From assembly GCA_003971905.1 (NCBI GenBank), contig RSEE01000029.1, positions 372,001 through 436,000 on the forward strand: a stretch of DNA of 64,000 bases. The letters are read 5' to 3'. The notes below the pieces were generated by a model. It was not told where the DNA came from. It worked only from the letters and a program-made list of their open reading frames with translations, and searched no databases. Position numbers and translations under genes: made by a program. Shown piece after piece: positions 11,193-22,660 of the stretch. Within the stretch, counting starts at the first letter, position 1, and every line of letters begins with the position of its first letter. This DNA comes from Moniliella sp. 'wahieum'. Taxonomy: Eukaryota; Basidiomycota; Moniliellomycetes; Moniliellales; Moniliellaceae.

Positions 11193-13275
11193 ATGGCGTC
11201 CAGCAACGACGACGGTGCCCTCCCGCCCGCGCCCCCCGAGCGATACTACCCGCGTCGCCGCGCTTTACGGGTCCAACACTCCTACCCCCCGCGGGGGTAT
11301 GAGGCGCACGATGCCTATCCCTTTCCCGTCCCAACCCCAACCCCCGCCACTACTCCGACCGCAACCCCGACCCCTACCCCGGCCCCCACCTCCTCCGTCC
11401 CCGTTGCCGCCTCTGCCTCCTCCTCTTCCTCCTCTCCTTTGCCTGCCGCCTCGGGGCAGACACTGAAACCGGCGGACTTGCCCCCCAGCTTCCCCTACTG
11501 CTCTTCCACACCCCGCTCTTCCCTCCCAATTCTCCTGTCCTGAGTGGACTTCCTTCGCTTCCCTCATCTGTGCCTCCAACGTCTCCACCCCATTCCTCGC
11601 TCTCGCCTCCTTCGCCTGCACTCAGCACTCTGGCCCGCCGCACCGAGTCAATTTACTCGGTTGCACCGAGCGAGTCCTCTACCGTCTCCATGGCGCTTAG
11701 CACCGTATCTGATCCCTCTGGCCTGTCGGGTTACGCATGGCCACACGCGTCCCCCATTCCCATGGCCGAGCTGTACCCTACTGCCTCGCCTGGCTATGGG
11801 TCGCTTACTTGCCCTTCTCCTACTCTCACTCCCACTCCCATGCAGTCTCCTTGGTTCCTTCCGCCCGGACACGGACAATACGCCCCACCTTCCCCGCAGT
11901 ACGATTGGCACAGTTCCCAGGTGCACCCTTACCTTTCCCATTCTGGTACGGGCAGTCGTGTGGGCATGGCCAGCGATCGGGGTCCAACCGGCAACTATTA
12001 CGCCACGAGCAGCGCCAGTGGCAGTGGCAGTGGCAGTGGCAGTGGTCGTACCTCCTCTTCTGGCAAAAAGAAGGGATCGCCCACCTCGCATCCGCATCCG
12101 ACCAAGCTGCCTATGACCAAAACGTTTGTTGCAGATTACCGTGCGCGGATGGCTGCCGAGCCCGATGCAGAAGCCCAATTTGCCTATGTGCAGTACCTAA
12201 TCGAAGCTGCGCGGACGATTACTGAGCCCATCGAGTCAGCCAAGGCCCAGCGTCGGTTCCGTGACGCACTCTTATCCGAGGCGGTCAAACGACTTAAAAA
12301 GTTAGCCCAAGGCACGCTCACCATCACCACCACGGGCGCATCAGGTGGTGTGCACCCGCTTCGACCGTACTGCGAGGCACAGTTTCTCCTTGCCACATGC
12401 TATGGTAACGGTTCTTTGGGTCTGTCGGTCGACCATGAAAAGGCTTATCGACTGTACGTACAAGCTTCGAAGCAGAACCACCCAGCTGGCACGTACCGCG
12501 CCGCAGTATGTTCCGAGGTGGGCGCCGGAACGGCAAAAGATCCAGCACGTGCGATCCTATTTTACCGCAAAGCGTGTGCTTTGGGCGATACCGCTGGCAT
12601 GTACAAGATGGGCATGGTGCTTCTTGAGGGCCTGTTGGGGCAGACGAAAGATCCGCGAGACGGTGTGGTCTGGCTACGCCGTGCAGCGAGCAAGCGCAAG
12701 ATGATCGTGCCCACCCGTATGCGATCCATGCGCTGGCCCAGGTGTACGAGAAGAAAACCGCGCTCAACGGAACAGACGAGGAAATTGTGCAGGACCTACC
12801 GATGGCACGCGCACTGTACCTCCAAGCTGCGCAGCTGGGCTATGCTCCCTCGCAAACACGCATCGCTGCTGCGCTGGAACATGGTGCGTTGGCTGGTGCG
12901 GCCAACGTGCGCGCAGCTGGCAAGTGGTACGTGTTGGCGGCGCGACAGGGCGAGCCCGCGGCGGAACTGGCCTTGTCGGGATGGAGTTTGACAGGCGTAA
13001 CTGTTGAGGGGGACGAGGTGTGGCCTCAAAATGATACGGAGGCTTTATCGTACGCACTGCGCGCGGCTGCACGCACCTATCCCAAGGCTCAGTATGCAGC
13101 GGGATACTATTACGAAGTGGGCATTGGCGTTGCACCCTCGTTGGACGACGCGAAAAAGTGGTACGCTCGCGCAGCGGCTAAGGGCGACCAACGCGCCGCC
13201 CAACGGCTCGCCGAAATCAAGTCTGGCAAACGCGTGCCGGCTAAGGAGGCTGAGAGGGAGTGCGTGGTGATGTGA
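11193..13275 (+). CDS. Chitin synthase activator, Skt5/Chs4 type (Sel1 repeats)
   Basis: The protein belongs to the Sel1-repeat family that activates and localises chitin synthase III at septin-marked sites. The start at 11193 (MASSNDDGALPPAPPERYYP) is preferred because it follows a TATA box and a pyrimidine leader; ATGs further upstream are possible. A long Pro/Ser/Thr-rich, low-complexity N-terminal half is followed from about 12110 by KTFVADYRARMAAEPDAEAQ. Then come repeated Sel1 units such as AQFLLATCYGNGSLGLSVDH, AILFYRKACALGDTAGMYKM and AKKWYARAAAKGDQRAAQRL. The protein ends CVVM, a CAAX prenylation box; yeast Chs4 likewise has a farnesylation CAAX. There are two frameshifts, near the C run at about 11485 and at about 12700 (before VYEKKTALNG), both consistent with a lost base. 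Confidence 0.9.
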
Positions 13276-14003
13276 TCGTGGGAGCGGTTGGGCAGAACGC
13301 CAACGCCAACGCCAACGCCTGTCACATGTCGCAGCGCGTCAGCGCGTCAGCCGTCATCGCGTCGTCATGCAGTCGTTTGTCGTCCGTGCTTAACTATAGG
13401 CGGTCGTATCGCGCATCGCGCATATATCGTTCCGTGTATTTGTACCTACACTTGCGCTTCCCATCGGGTTGTGAGATGCTACTACCTTGTCTTATTTTGC
13501 TCTATCCATCCATCCACATCCATTTTCCTCTTCCATCCATCCACAACCATTTATCTATCGATCTATACTATCTATCTCTATCTCTATCTCTATCTTCTGT
13601 CGATCTTATCTCGCCACACTTGTTTATCTCTCTTCCAAACAGCTCGAGGTACCCGCGGTACTGCACTGGGAGAAACGATGGGAATACGATGGAAAGGGTT
13701 CATCGCGTGGCGCACACCAGGGGTATCGAAGGTGTTTTTTTGCGTGCTGCGGCAGAGAATTGATGAGGCCGAGGGGGGCTGAGTACAGTGGGTATCGATT
13801 TACCCCACAATGTTTGGACTGACCTAAGGCCTAATGAAGCTTGAAGCTTGAAGCTTGAAGCTCCTTGCTAGAAGTTAGACCCGGACGTTGAACCCTCAGT
13901 TGAGGATGTTGAGGTGTTACATGTTAGGTCTGAGGTTATTAGGCGAGGGTGATTTATGGTTGGGTGTTACATGTTACATTGATCTTGGGCATTGTCACCT
14001 GTC
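13276..14003. other. Spacer with satellites, upstream of the MAD2 remnant
   Basis: It contains CCAACG and CTATCT hexamer runs (about 13300 and 13570-13600), ATCC runs at 13505-13545 and a (GAAGCTT) array at 13836-13862. I searched it in all frames for the missing N-terminal part of the MAD2 HORMA domain and found nothing convincing. Confidence 0.45.
13836..13863 (+). repeat. (GAAGCTT)n heptamer array
   Basis: Three perfect GAAGCTT units and one degenerate unit (GAAGCTC) in tandem. The same unit is found at 37359, 59740, 60728 (reverse) and 61364. Confidence 0.85.
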
Positions 14004-14442
14004 ATGCAAGTCACCGGCACCACCATCCACCCTCTCCCGTCTCCCGCTCTGGCCCAGGCCCAGGCCGCAGCTGCGCCTCAGACCGCATCGGCGAAAAAGA
14101 AGACGGATACGGATGTACGCACAGAGATTGCAGCTATCATAAGGCAGATCACAGCGAGCTGTACATTCCTTCCTTTACTCGACGGAACCCCCCCGCTTGG
14201 TGTGTTTGGTAGTCGTGGAGAAATTGTACTGACCCCCGCTCGTAGGCTCGTTCCAGATCCAAGCTTACACCAATTCCGACGCGCCCGGTCCAGAGGAATG
14301 GGCCATTTCGGCGCCTCAGTTGATCAACGCCAACCGTGCAGAGCAGGTACGTCTCCCACCGTTCTCCACTGCGGTGCACAAAGTCGATGCCATGGCCGCC
14401 TACCGCCGGGATGAAGGGGAAGACGAATGCCAGAGACGGTGA
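14004..14442 (+). CDS. MAD2-like spindle checkpoint protein, C-terminal part only
   Basis: MAD2 is the HORMA-domain spindle checkpoint protein that inhibits Cdc20-APC/C. The visible part encodes VRTEIAAIIRQITASCTFLP, then after an intron (14200-14245, 46 nt) SFQIQAYTNSDAPGPEEWAI and VRLPPFSTAVHKVDAMAAYR. These are the last helix and the C-terminal 'safety belt' of MAD2. The only ATG in frame is at 14004, followed by an Ala/Gln-rich linker like that seen before this helix in other fungi. The N-terminal HORMA segment (about 110-120 residues) is not visible in the 700 bp upstream, which is satellite-like. Either exons are lost or scrambled, or the copy is a remnant. The gene converges on the mitochondrial ribosomal protein gene, with 90 bp between stops. 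Confidence 0.75.
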
Positions 14443-14532
14443 CACGCTCGCTACGAATCCATACGCTTTCTCCCATTGTACCCATGAACCCATGAACCCA
14501 TGACGCATGCATGAGGCATGCAAGTGAATTTT

Positions 14533-15894
14533 TTACGCAGTCGCCAATGTGCCCACGCTGTGGGAAGATGTTGCTCGTGCGCGTTGGGAGAGAGCGGAAA
14601 GTTGCTCCAATGCAGCTGGGGTGTTGGACTCGATTGTTGCTGCCAGCTCGGCCCAGGCAGGATGCGAGCGCGGCCAACGGACCGGGTACAAGTCCAGTGA
14701 CAAGTGGTTGTACTCCTCCTTTGACCTCAGTTTGGGCATGGTCCCACGAGCCGTTAGGCCAGGTAAGTATTTAGCATGGAACAAGGTCTGTGCCGCGGCG
14801 AGGCCGTGGTGATGGTACACGGCGCCCATTAGTGCTTCGACGGCCACGCCTCGGATCCGCCAGAAATGAGTAGCACGCGCTTCCCCGATCGTCTGAGGGC
14901 GGTAGGCCCAGCCGGGAAGGAAGGCGCCCGTGGGAAGTGGGATGCCCTGCGGACTGCCTTGGGCACGAACTTGGTTCTCATACGCCTCGACTGTGGGGTA
15001 CGTGTCTTGCATCAGCTGGCCCATGCCGGGAGTGACTTTTTTAGGTGACCAGCGCAGTACTTGCTCCAAGTGCAGGTGCTCGCCCACGGACCCACCAAGA
15101 TGAAGTGTGTTGAGCAACACATCGTACGGCCGCGACGGAGGGGGCTCTGCACCCCCCCGCTTCTCTGTCACCGTCTGCCAGGTAGAGGAAAGACTTTGGT
15201 TGGGCTCGTACAGTACCTGCGACACTTGTTCCCGTTCTTGTAGCGCCGCCATGCTCACCCCGGCAGGCAAGTGGGAATGGAAAAACATTGCCATCAGCAT
15301 CTTGAGTACTTTGCGCCCTACAAATGACAAGCGACGATTGTGTCCCGCAAAACTCGTTCCGTACTTCCATGATTCATGGGTAATTGCCTGGGCGGCCAGG
15401 ACAGGTGGCAGAGGAAGTCCAATCGTCCTTTCGACCGCAGCTAGCATGTCCTCCGTCGTAGCGTGAGGCGTGATACGAGGGACCATAGGCAATGGCTTGC
15501 GTTTCAACCCCAAATCCTTCAATAGCCCCGGCTCCTTCTCTGCCACCCGGGCCAACTCTAAGCGCACAGCCAACCGACGACTAGAGCGCAGCGCCGCCGG
15601 GTCCAGATCGTGCACTTCAAAGTCCATCCCGGCACTGGCGGGGCCGGTAGGACGCGGCGTGGGGAAGGGCAAGTCAAGTCGAGGGGGACTAAGCGGAGCC
15701 ACATCCGGCCGAGGCGGCAGTTCACGCGCAACAGGCGGAACAGAGGGTGAAGCGTGTGTCGCAAGGCGGCGGACAAGGCACAGAGGAAGAGGCTGGGACT
15801 GGGACTGGCGCACAGGCAAGGCCATGGCCATGGCCAAGCGTAGCTCCCATGGCCTCCCGGGCACGCGAGAGCCCACCGCCAGCGCACGCATCAT
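14533..15894 (-). CDS. Mitochondrial large-subunit ribosomal protein with RNase III-like domain (mL44/mL57 family)
   Basis: An uninterrupted 453-codon frame, one of the few long intact genes here. The ATG-ATG start at 15894 gives a basic presequence (MMRALAVGSRVPGRPWELRL...LVRRLATHAS), fitting mitochondrial import. A linker precedes the RNase III-like fold: AITHESWKYGTSFAGHNRRL, SFVGRKVLKMLMAMFF, and near the end IRGVAVEALMGAVYHHHGLA. Catalytic acidic residues of true RNase III are not conserved at the signature (RRLSFVGRKVL instead of NERLEFLGD), as expected for the structural mitoribosomal relatives mL44 and mL57. Which of the two it is cannot be settled from sequence alone. Confidence 0.8.
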   Translation of the reverse strand: MMRALAVGSRVPGRPWELRLAMAMALPVRQSQSQPLPLCLVRRLATHASPSVPPVARELPPRPDVAPLSPPRLDLPFPTPRPTGPASAGMDFEVHDLDPAALRSSRRLAVRLELARVAEKEPGLLKDLGLKRKPLPMVPRITPHATTEDMLAAVERTIGLPLPPVLAAQAITHESWKYGTSFAGHNRRLSFVGRKVLKMLMAMFFHSHLPAGVSMAALQEREQVSQVLYEPNQSLSSTWQTVTEKRGGAEPPPSRPYDVLLNTLHLGGSVGEHLHLEQVLRWSPKKVTPGMGQLMQDTYPTVEAYENQVRAQGSPQGIPLPTGAFLPGWAYRPQTIGEARATHFWRIRGVAVEALMGAVYHHHGLAAAQTLFHAKYLPGLTARGTMPKLRSKEEYNHLSLDLYPVRWPRSHPAWAELAATIESNTPAALEQLSALSQRARATSSHSVGTLATA

Positions 15895-16114
15895 GGTAGC
15901 GCGCACTGGAAGAAATTAAGCCAGCTCGCCTCGGAAGACCAGCCGGGCGGAAGAGGGGCGGAACGGGGTAAAGCAGGCGAAGGGCAAGGGCATGGGCGCT
16001 GGCCGCCCCACTGCCCCCGTGCCCTTGGTGCCCTGTTCCCAATTTGGGAGCACTTGCGTGGGGGAGCACGGAGCACAAGGGCTGGTCCCGAGAATGCTTA
16101 AAGCACGCTGTGAC

Positions 16115-16148
16115 TACTGGTTACTGGTTACTGGTTACTGGTTACTGG
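16115..16148 (+). repeat. (TTACTGG)n heptamer array
   Basis: Four perfect TTACTGG units preceded by a partial one, 40 bases before the putative eIF3g start. It is one of many 7-bp-period arrays in this window. Confidence 0.9.
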
Positions 16149-16187
16149 GTACCACCGCCGCTGCCACCGCCACTGCCATCGCCTAGA

Positions 16188-17147
16188 ATGACCGCTGTTG
16201 CTTCTCGCCCGCGTCCAGCACAGTGCGCCTCACGCTTGTGTTCGTCTCCGGGTCATCACTCACTTGCCCTTCCTACATGACATTGCGAGGATGATGACGT
16301 TACGATTCCAGGAGCGCGACGAAATGGTGGTGTCAAGATCACTATTTTTCTCCACTGGTTTCTGACAGAGTGTGCACTGCACCCTTGTCCATTCTCAAGT
16401 TCCTTCTGCAGCCACGGCCCCCGGCAAGCCTAAGCGTCCCACAAGGTTGGTAAAGAGCACGGATGATCCTCCGCTGGCTTAAGAGGGTGGGTACAACACC
16501 ACCACGGTCGCCGAGAACACACCACATATGTTTCATGCTGGTTGGTGCCGCCAAGGCAGAGCCCGAGCCATCTGTCGAAGATGCAATGCGGAATCAGTTG
16601 CAAGGCAAGAAGACCCAGTCAGTGCTGCTACTGCCGCGGGGACCACTTCACCACCCGCTGTCCGTACAAGGATACACTTGTTTCCGCTGTGGGGGAAGGA
16701 CTGGACCACGGACCAGAAAATCCGGAATCCGGCACTTAATGACCCCTCTAACGCCACTGTGGGTGCCAGTGCGGCTGCACGCACCGAGTGCTACGTTCTT
16801 CCCGGCCAGCAGGAAGGAGCTGCGTCACACTTTAGTCCTGCCTCGATGGGTGGCGGGTCGCGCGACGAGCAGCCAATGTTGTATGTGACCAAGCTTTCAG
16901 AAGAGGTGCAGGAGGGGGACTTGCGGCAACTCTTTGGTCGCTTTGGTCAGGTGACCCGGGTGTTCGTCGGGCGGGATCAGGAGACGGTACGGGACAAAGG
17001 GTTCGCGTTTGTATCGTTTGAGATGGTTGCCGATGCGGACCAGGCACGGCAGAAGGTGGCTCAGTTGGGTATGCCAACCTCATGATTCTTTCGGTTCAGT
17101 GGTCCCAGCTGCGCGGGGAGCAACCAACACTGAGTACTGAGTACTGA
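16188..17147 (+). CDS. TIF35: Translation initiation factor eIF3 subunit g
   Basis: eIF3g is an RNA-binding subunit of eIF3 that helps scanning and reinitiation. The central part shows SVEDAMRNQLQGKK followed by the zinc-knuckle region CYCRGDHFTTRCPYKDTL, both characteristic of eIF3g. A C-terminal RRM follows: MLYVTKLSEEVQEGDLRQLF (RNP2 region), then DKGFAFVSFEMVADADQARQ (RNP1), ending YANLMILSVQWSQLRGE. These parts lie in three frames; breaks at about 16625, 16730 and 17068 each fit a lost base. The 5' portion (16188-16460) is poorly resolved: an ATG at 16188, a possible GVKITI motif near 16330 and possible introns. The start is therefore a guess. The stop is TGA at 17145-17147, 68 bp from the convergent phosphatase gene. 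Confidence 0.85.
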
Positions 17148-17214
17148 CTGCCTAACTTGTTGTTTTATCTCGTTGGTGACTTCTTGCCTAGCGCCACGGA
17201 CGTGAAAAGTACAA

Positions 17215-18523
<1,309 letters not shown>

Positions 18524-18787
18524 TAGGAGGTGCGGGTGGTGGGGCAAAGCCACGAGCAAGTAGAGATTCAAATTTAAGTCCTTGCTCGGCGTTGGACGTT
18601 GGTCGGGCCGCGCAAATCCGCGCAAATAGCTTTTTTGAAAATAAGTTTGTGCTCTATGCTTGCAAAAACTCTCCCGAAACCCCACTTTGTGGTGGCGTCT
18701 GCACCACCTGCTGCTACCCACGCTCGAGTTAACAATGCTTGCGGGCCGCTCATGATCAACATGCCTATGAAACGGGCGGGAATCCAT

Positions 18788-19429
18788 TTAGTCCAGGGCC
18801 ATGGAAGCATGCTGATCCATGCTCACCCCAGCTTTCCCCTCTTTCTGAGCCGGGACAGCAGCCATACCTTCCTCTTCTTGTGTTGGATCGCGGGCCTGGA
18901 GTAAGATGCTCAACTCTTCGGGATCGAGGGCAAACTCGTCGTCACTTTCCACCCACATGATATCAGGTGGAGGTTCCTCCGCATCCTCCACCATCTCCAT
19001 GTCAATATGTCGATCAGGGTCGAGGGCATACGTTTGCGCTGCGGCCGCTTCCCCCTGTTGTGTGACAAGGGCTTCTGCGTGCCAAATGGTATGGGCAAAC
19101 TCGAGGTCTTCAGCCATGTCGGCTTCGTCTTGTAGGTCTCCTGAAGGTGGAGGCCGAGGTCGTGGAATAGAAGGAGGATGGCGCAGTTTCGGTGCAGTGG
19201 GGCGGGAAGGTGGTTTAGGGTGGGTGGCACGTCGAACAGAGGGGGTACAGTCACTGGTGCTGGTGCTGGTGCTGGTGCTGGTGCTGGGATGGGGACTGGC
19301 TCCGCAAGTGGGGACCGCCGTCTCTCGGGCAGAGGCGACGGCTTGGCGGCGGGCACTGAGCATAGCCTGTTCGTGGGCGGCAATGCGTGCATGGTGGGCT
19401 GCTGCCGAGGCGGCGGTGCCGCCTGTCAT
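18788..19429 (-). CDS. Hypothetical protein with acidic C-terminus
   Basis: An intact 213-codon frame starting MTGGTAASAAAHHARIAAHE. After an Ala-rich possible helix it has a short Ser-Thr repeat encoded by a GGTGCT-type microsatellite (about 19255-19285), a Pro-rich basic middle, and an acidic end (EDLEFAHTIW, then MEMVEDAEEPPPDIMWVESD and DPEELSILLQ). I recognise no domain. Codon-phase composition and lack of stops suggest it is translated. The same frame stays open upstream to 19582, so the start is uncertain. Confidence 0.55.
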   Translation of the reverse strand: MTGGTAASAAAHHARIAAHEQAMLSARRQAVASARETAVPTCGASPHPSTSTSTSTSTSDCTPSVRRATHPKPPSRPTAPKLRHPPSIPRPRPPPSGDLQDEADMAEDLEFAHTIWHAEALVTQQGEAAAAQTYALDPDRHIDMEMVEDAEEPPPDIMWVESDDEFALDPEELSILLQARDPTQEEEGMAAVPAQKEGKAGVSMDQHASMALD

Positions 19430-20205
19430 CTGGGAGGGGGACACAGTGGGCGCGTGATGATGCAGATAGAGGGATGCCGATGGTCGGTGGAGCCGAGGGC
19501 GTCTTGCGAGGGCAACAGCCAAGCCGGGGTTATTCATACCTTCGTCCACGCATCGCCACACGCCTTGCCACATGTCACGCACGCGCTAAGACTAGCCAAT
19601 GCACAGTGCACCAGTGCTGCAACATTTCAGCACAGCGACAGCTGTCAATGTCATGGTCAATCGGACATAGGAACTGGGAGCCATCGAATTTGCTGACCCG
19701 CGCCAGCCCCCCCTCCCTTTCTGCTTCTATGCACTTCCACCATCATCATCAGCCCCGCTCCCCTTCCAGTCCAGAGGCATTGTACACGCCTGTAGCCCAT
19801 TGAGCATAGGGTGGAGCACCCACCCTTGGGAAGCCAAAACATCCACACCTCGACGCACCAAATGCGGGGTCAGACGTCGCCCCCGAGGTAATTGCCTCTT
19901 TCGTCTCCAGGCTGGCCAATGCCCAGATGCAGAACTTCATCCTCAACTGAGTCGAAGGATATAGTTACTGAGTCTTAGTTCTTGATGATTGGCGATGTCC
20001 TAGCCTCCCCACGGCACCATAGCGGGAACAGACTAATAGAAACTGGACGCGCCGCTCTCGCGGCTTCTTGACGACACGGGTCTCGTGTCTGGCGAGTAGC
20101 CCTGGGCGGCATGCGTTATAGATTGAGCAAAGAGAGGATGGATGGGGAGAGAATGCAGTAAAGATAGATGACTAAACAGTACAAATAGGATCTGGATCAT
20201 ATCAA
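19430..20205. other. Spacer, nothing recognised
   Basis: About 0.8 kb upstream of the acidic hypothetical protein and downstream of ataxin-10. Short open frames only, and no repeats beyond a CAT run at 19738-19752. Confidence 0.4.
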
Positions 20206-22218
20206 CTAAGCCCGTGCTTGCTGTAAGGCTTGCTGCCGAGCCTGCTGCCAAGCCTGTGCCTGGTCCATCTCCTGCGGCTGGAGCTGTGCGACAGCTTGTT
20301 GGATGGCGATGTTGTGCTTGAGCAGGCTAGCGAGCGCAAGGATCGCGTGCTCCCGCATGTAGGGATTGGCCTCGTCCACCTGGGTCAAGTTAAGCACAGT
20401 GTACAGACCACCCGCTTGGTGCACACGGTCTTGCACTTGCTTCACTCTCTCCCGTTCTTCAGTCGACGCGCGGGGGGAGAGGAAAACAAGTCCGGTCAGA
20501 AGGCGGAGCAGATCTCGTTTCAGGTACGGAAGGTCGGTCTTGCCTTCCATATGGGCGGTGCGACCGGTATGGCTCAAGGCGTGTCCCTCTGGAACTGAGT
20601 CCATTTTGCCCCCCTTGAAGGGAGAAAGCGGCGGGGAAAACTTGACGACCGCTTGGAGGAGGGATACCAAATTTTCCATTCCCTCCTCTGAGAAGCGATG
20701 AACGAACCATTGTCCCACTTTGAGCATCTCTGTTCCAGTGGAGGTGACCTCTCCTTGCTGGGCAGGATAGATGAATGCACAGAGAATCTGCAGAAGCACA
20801 ACCAAAGCTTGGTGCAGTGCTACGATCTCGCTTTTGGCTTCAGGACCCTCAGGGCAAGCGAGAAGCGTCTCCATTTTCCACTGAGAGAGACCCAGATGGC
20901 CCACAGAGGGGGCGTCTCCCTCATTGTCAGAGGTAGACTCGTATCTATCCGCCCCGCGTCGAGGTAGGCATCGAAGAACTTGAGTAGCGCCACGAGCTCA
21001 GTCGAGAGACCAGTTCCTAACCAGGATACGATCGATCCCAGCAAGCCGCGTTGAAATAGCGGTTTGAGCACGGCATGGTCCAGTTGCAGCAGATCTCCCC
21101 CTTCTGCTGGTGCGGCTTCCTCGGGATTTTCTTCGGATGAGAGGAGCTGTTCAAGCGTTCGATGTGCGCTATGCAACAGAATCCGCAAAACAGGGTGGGC
21201 TGGGGGAGCGGACGCGAGGAAGTTCGCGCGTAGTGTTGCACCGGGTGTGGTGGGAAGCACACAATTGAGAAGAAGGACTCGGACCGCAGAGGCTATTTTG
21301 GCGTCGTTCATCTCCATTAGACGTTGAAGGAAGGTGGGTCCTACTGAGGAAGAGTGGGAATAGACCATAGCCCAGAACTTGGTCTGTGCCCCTTCGCAGC
21401 GGGTAGTGCAGTTGGCCAAGATTTGCACAAATGTACGTGCCAGAGGGACATCGTCCTCGCTTTCCACGATTGCACCCGATGTGAGGCGTAGAAGCACGCT
21501 TTGGTCCATCACGGACAAGAGGGTGAGGACTCGCGTTTGTACCCGTTCCCCACCAGCAGCGAGCATGTTTCGCACAAACCGAAGCGCCGAAAGTGAGATT
21601 ATCCTTGTTTCAGGACTGGGAAGAGTGAAATAGACTGAGGTCAAGTGGAAGAGATGCAGTAGGCGGTGCATGTCCCCTTTGGCCTTGACCATTTGGCTGG
21701 CAAGGACGCGCAGGCGGTGGTCCTGCGCCATCTCATCCACAAGTCGGGGAAGCAGCATCGCCAGCTGAGGCTGTGGTGAATGGGACCAGTCACCATCGAG
21801 GATACGAGCAAGCTGGGCCATGTCCTCGGTTTCCGCCATGCTCATTTCGCGCAGTGAGAGCGAGGTGGTGGCCTGCCAAGAGGAGGTCGATGTATGCGAG
21901 GGGGTGGGCAAGGGCCAGGTCGTCCAGGACGTCATACTCATGAGCCAGAGCCTGGGCGTGAACCAGCCGCTGGCGCCGATCTGGTATCGAAGCGTACCCA
22001 GTGAGCTGAAACTGGTTGGCGTGCAGACCTAGGGGGTCGTCGAGGCGGATGGTGTAGGGCCCCGCGTAGACACCAGCATCACAGGTTGCGTCGCGAACCC
22101 AGGCAGGCGGCTGGTAGGCGTCCGAGGAAACAAGAGAAAGTTGGTCGAGGGCATGGGGAAGAGCTTCGGCCAGCGAATAGTACAGTGCTGGCCCCACCGC
22201 TTGGGACGAGGCGACCAT
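20206..22218 (-). CDS. Ataxin-10 homologue (Ctr86 family)
   Basis: The C-terminal part matches the conserved ataxin-10 domain: PYLKRDLLRLLTGLVFLSPR, then DEANPYMREHAILALASLLK. The preceding about 550 residues are leucine-rich helical repeats (for example TRIISLSALRFVRNMLAAGG and PLARTFVQILANCTTRCEGA) consistent with the armadillo-like fold of ataxin-10 and yeast Ctr86. In animals the protein is linked to cytokinesis; in yeast the role is poorly known. The start at 22218 (MVASSQAVGPALYYSLAEAL) is a good ATG. The gene is split into three frames by breaks at about 21870 and 20930, both consistent with a lost base. The end is GCC TAG at 20206 after a Gln/Ala-rich tail. Confidence 0.85.
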
Positions 22219-22660
22219 GGCAACTGCTTCTGTTCACCAGTAAGAGGTGGAGCCAAGTAAAAAAAAAAACAGTGGCAATTAGGGCGGCCCGGAGCTAAGA
22301 GGGCTACCCCCGGCATTCCGCCGACAGGCTGGCTGTCTCCATTCCGCCCACACTTGGGCCTGCGACCAGCATTATACACGGTGGTCCCCACGGTAGCGTT
22401 CATGCCCAGGATGGAAATGGGCGGATAGATGGAGCAAAGTCCAGCTGGCGACGCCAATGACGTGAACGGAAGGGGGGTTGAGGCCCCGTGGAGGAGCAAG
22501 CATGACTTTGTATCTATTCTCGCCGCGTACAGATCGTACAGCAGTCTTAGAACGAAAGCACTATACATGTTACTCTGTTATAGTCCACCTCCCCCTTCAG
22601 ACCAACCTGTTGAGACCAGCAGTCTTCGAGTCGTCCGTTTCAAAAACAAAAAATCCGTTA
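22219..22660. other. Spacer between Zds and ataxin-10 genes
   Basis: About 440 bp. It holds a 12-base A run at 22259-22270 and no supported gene. Confidence 0.4.
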
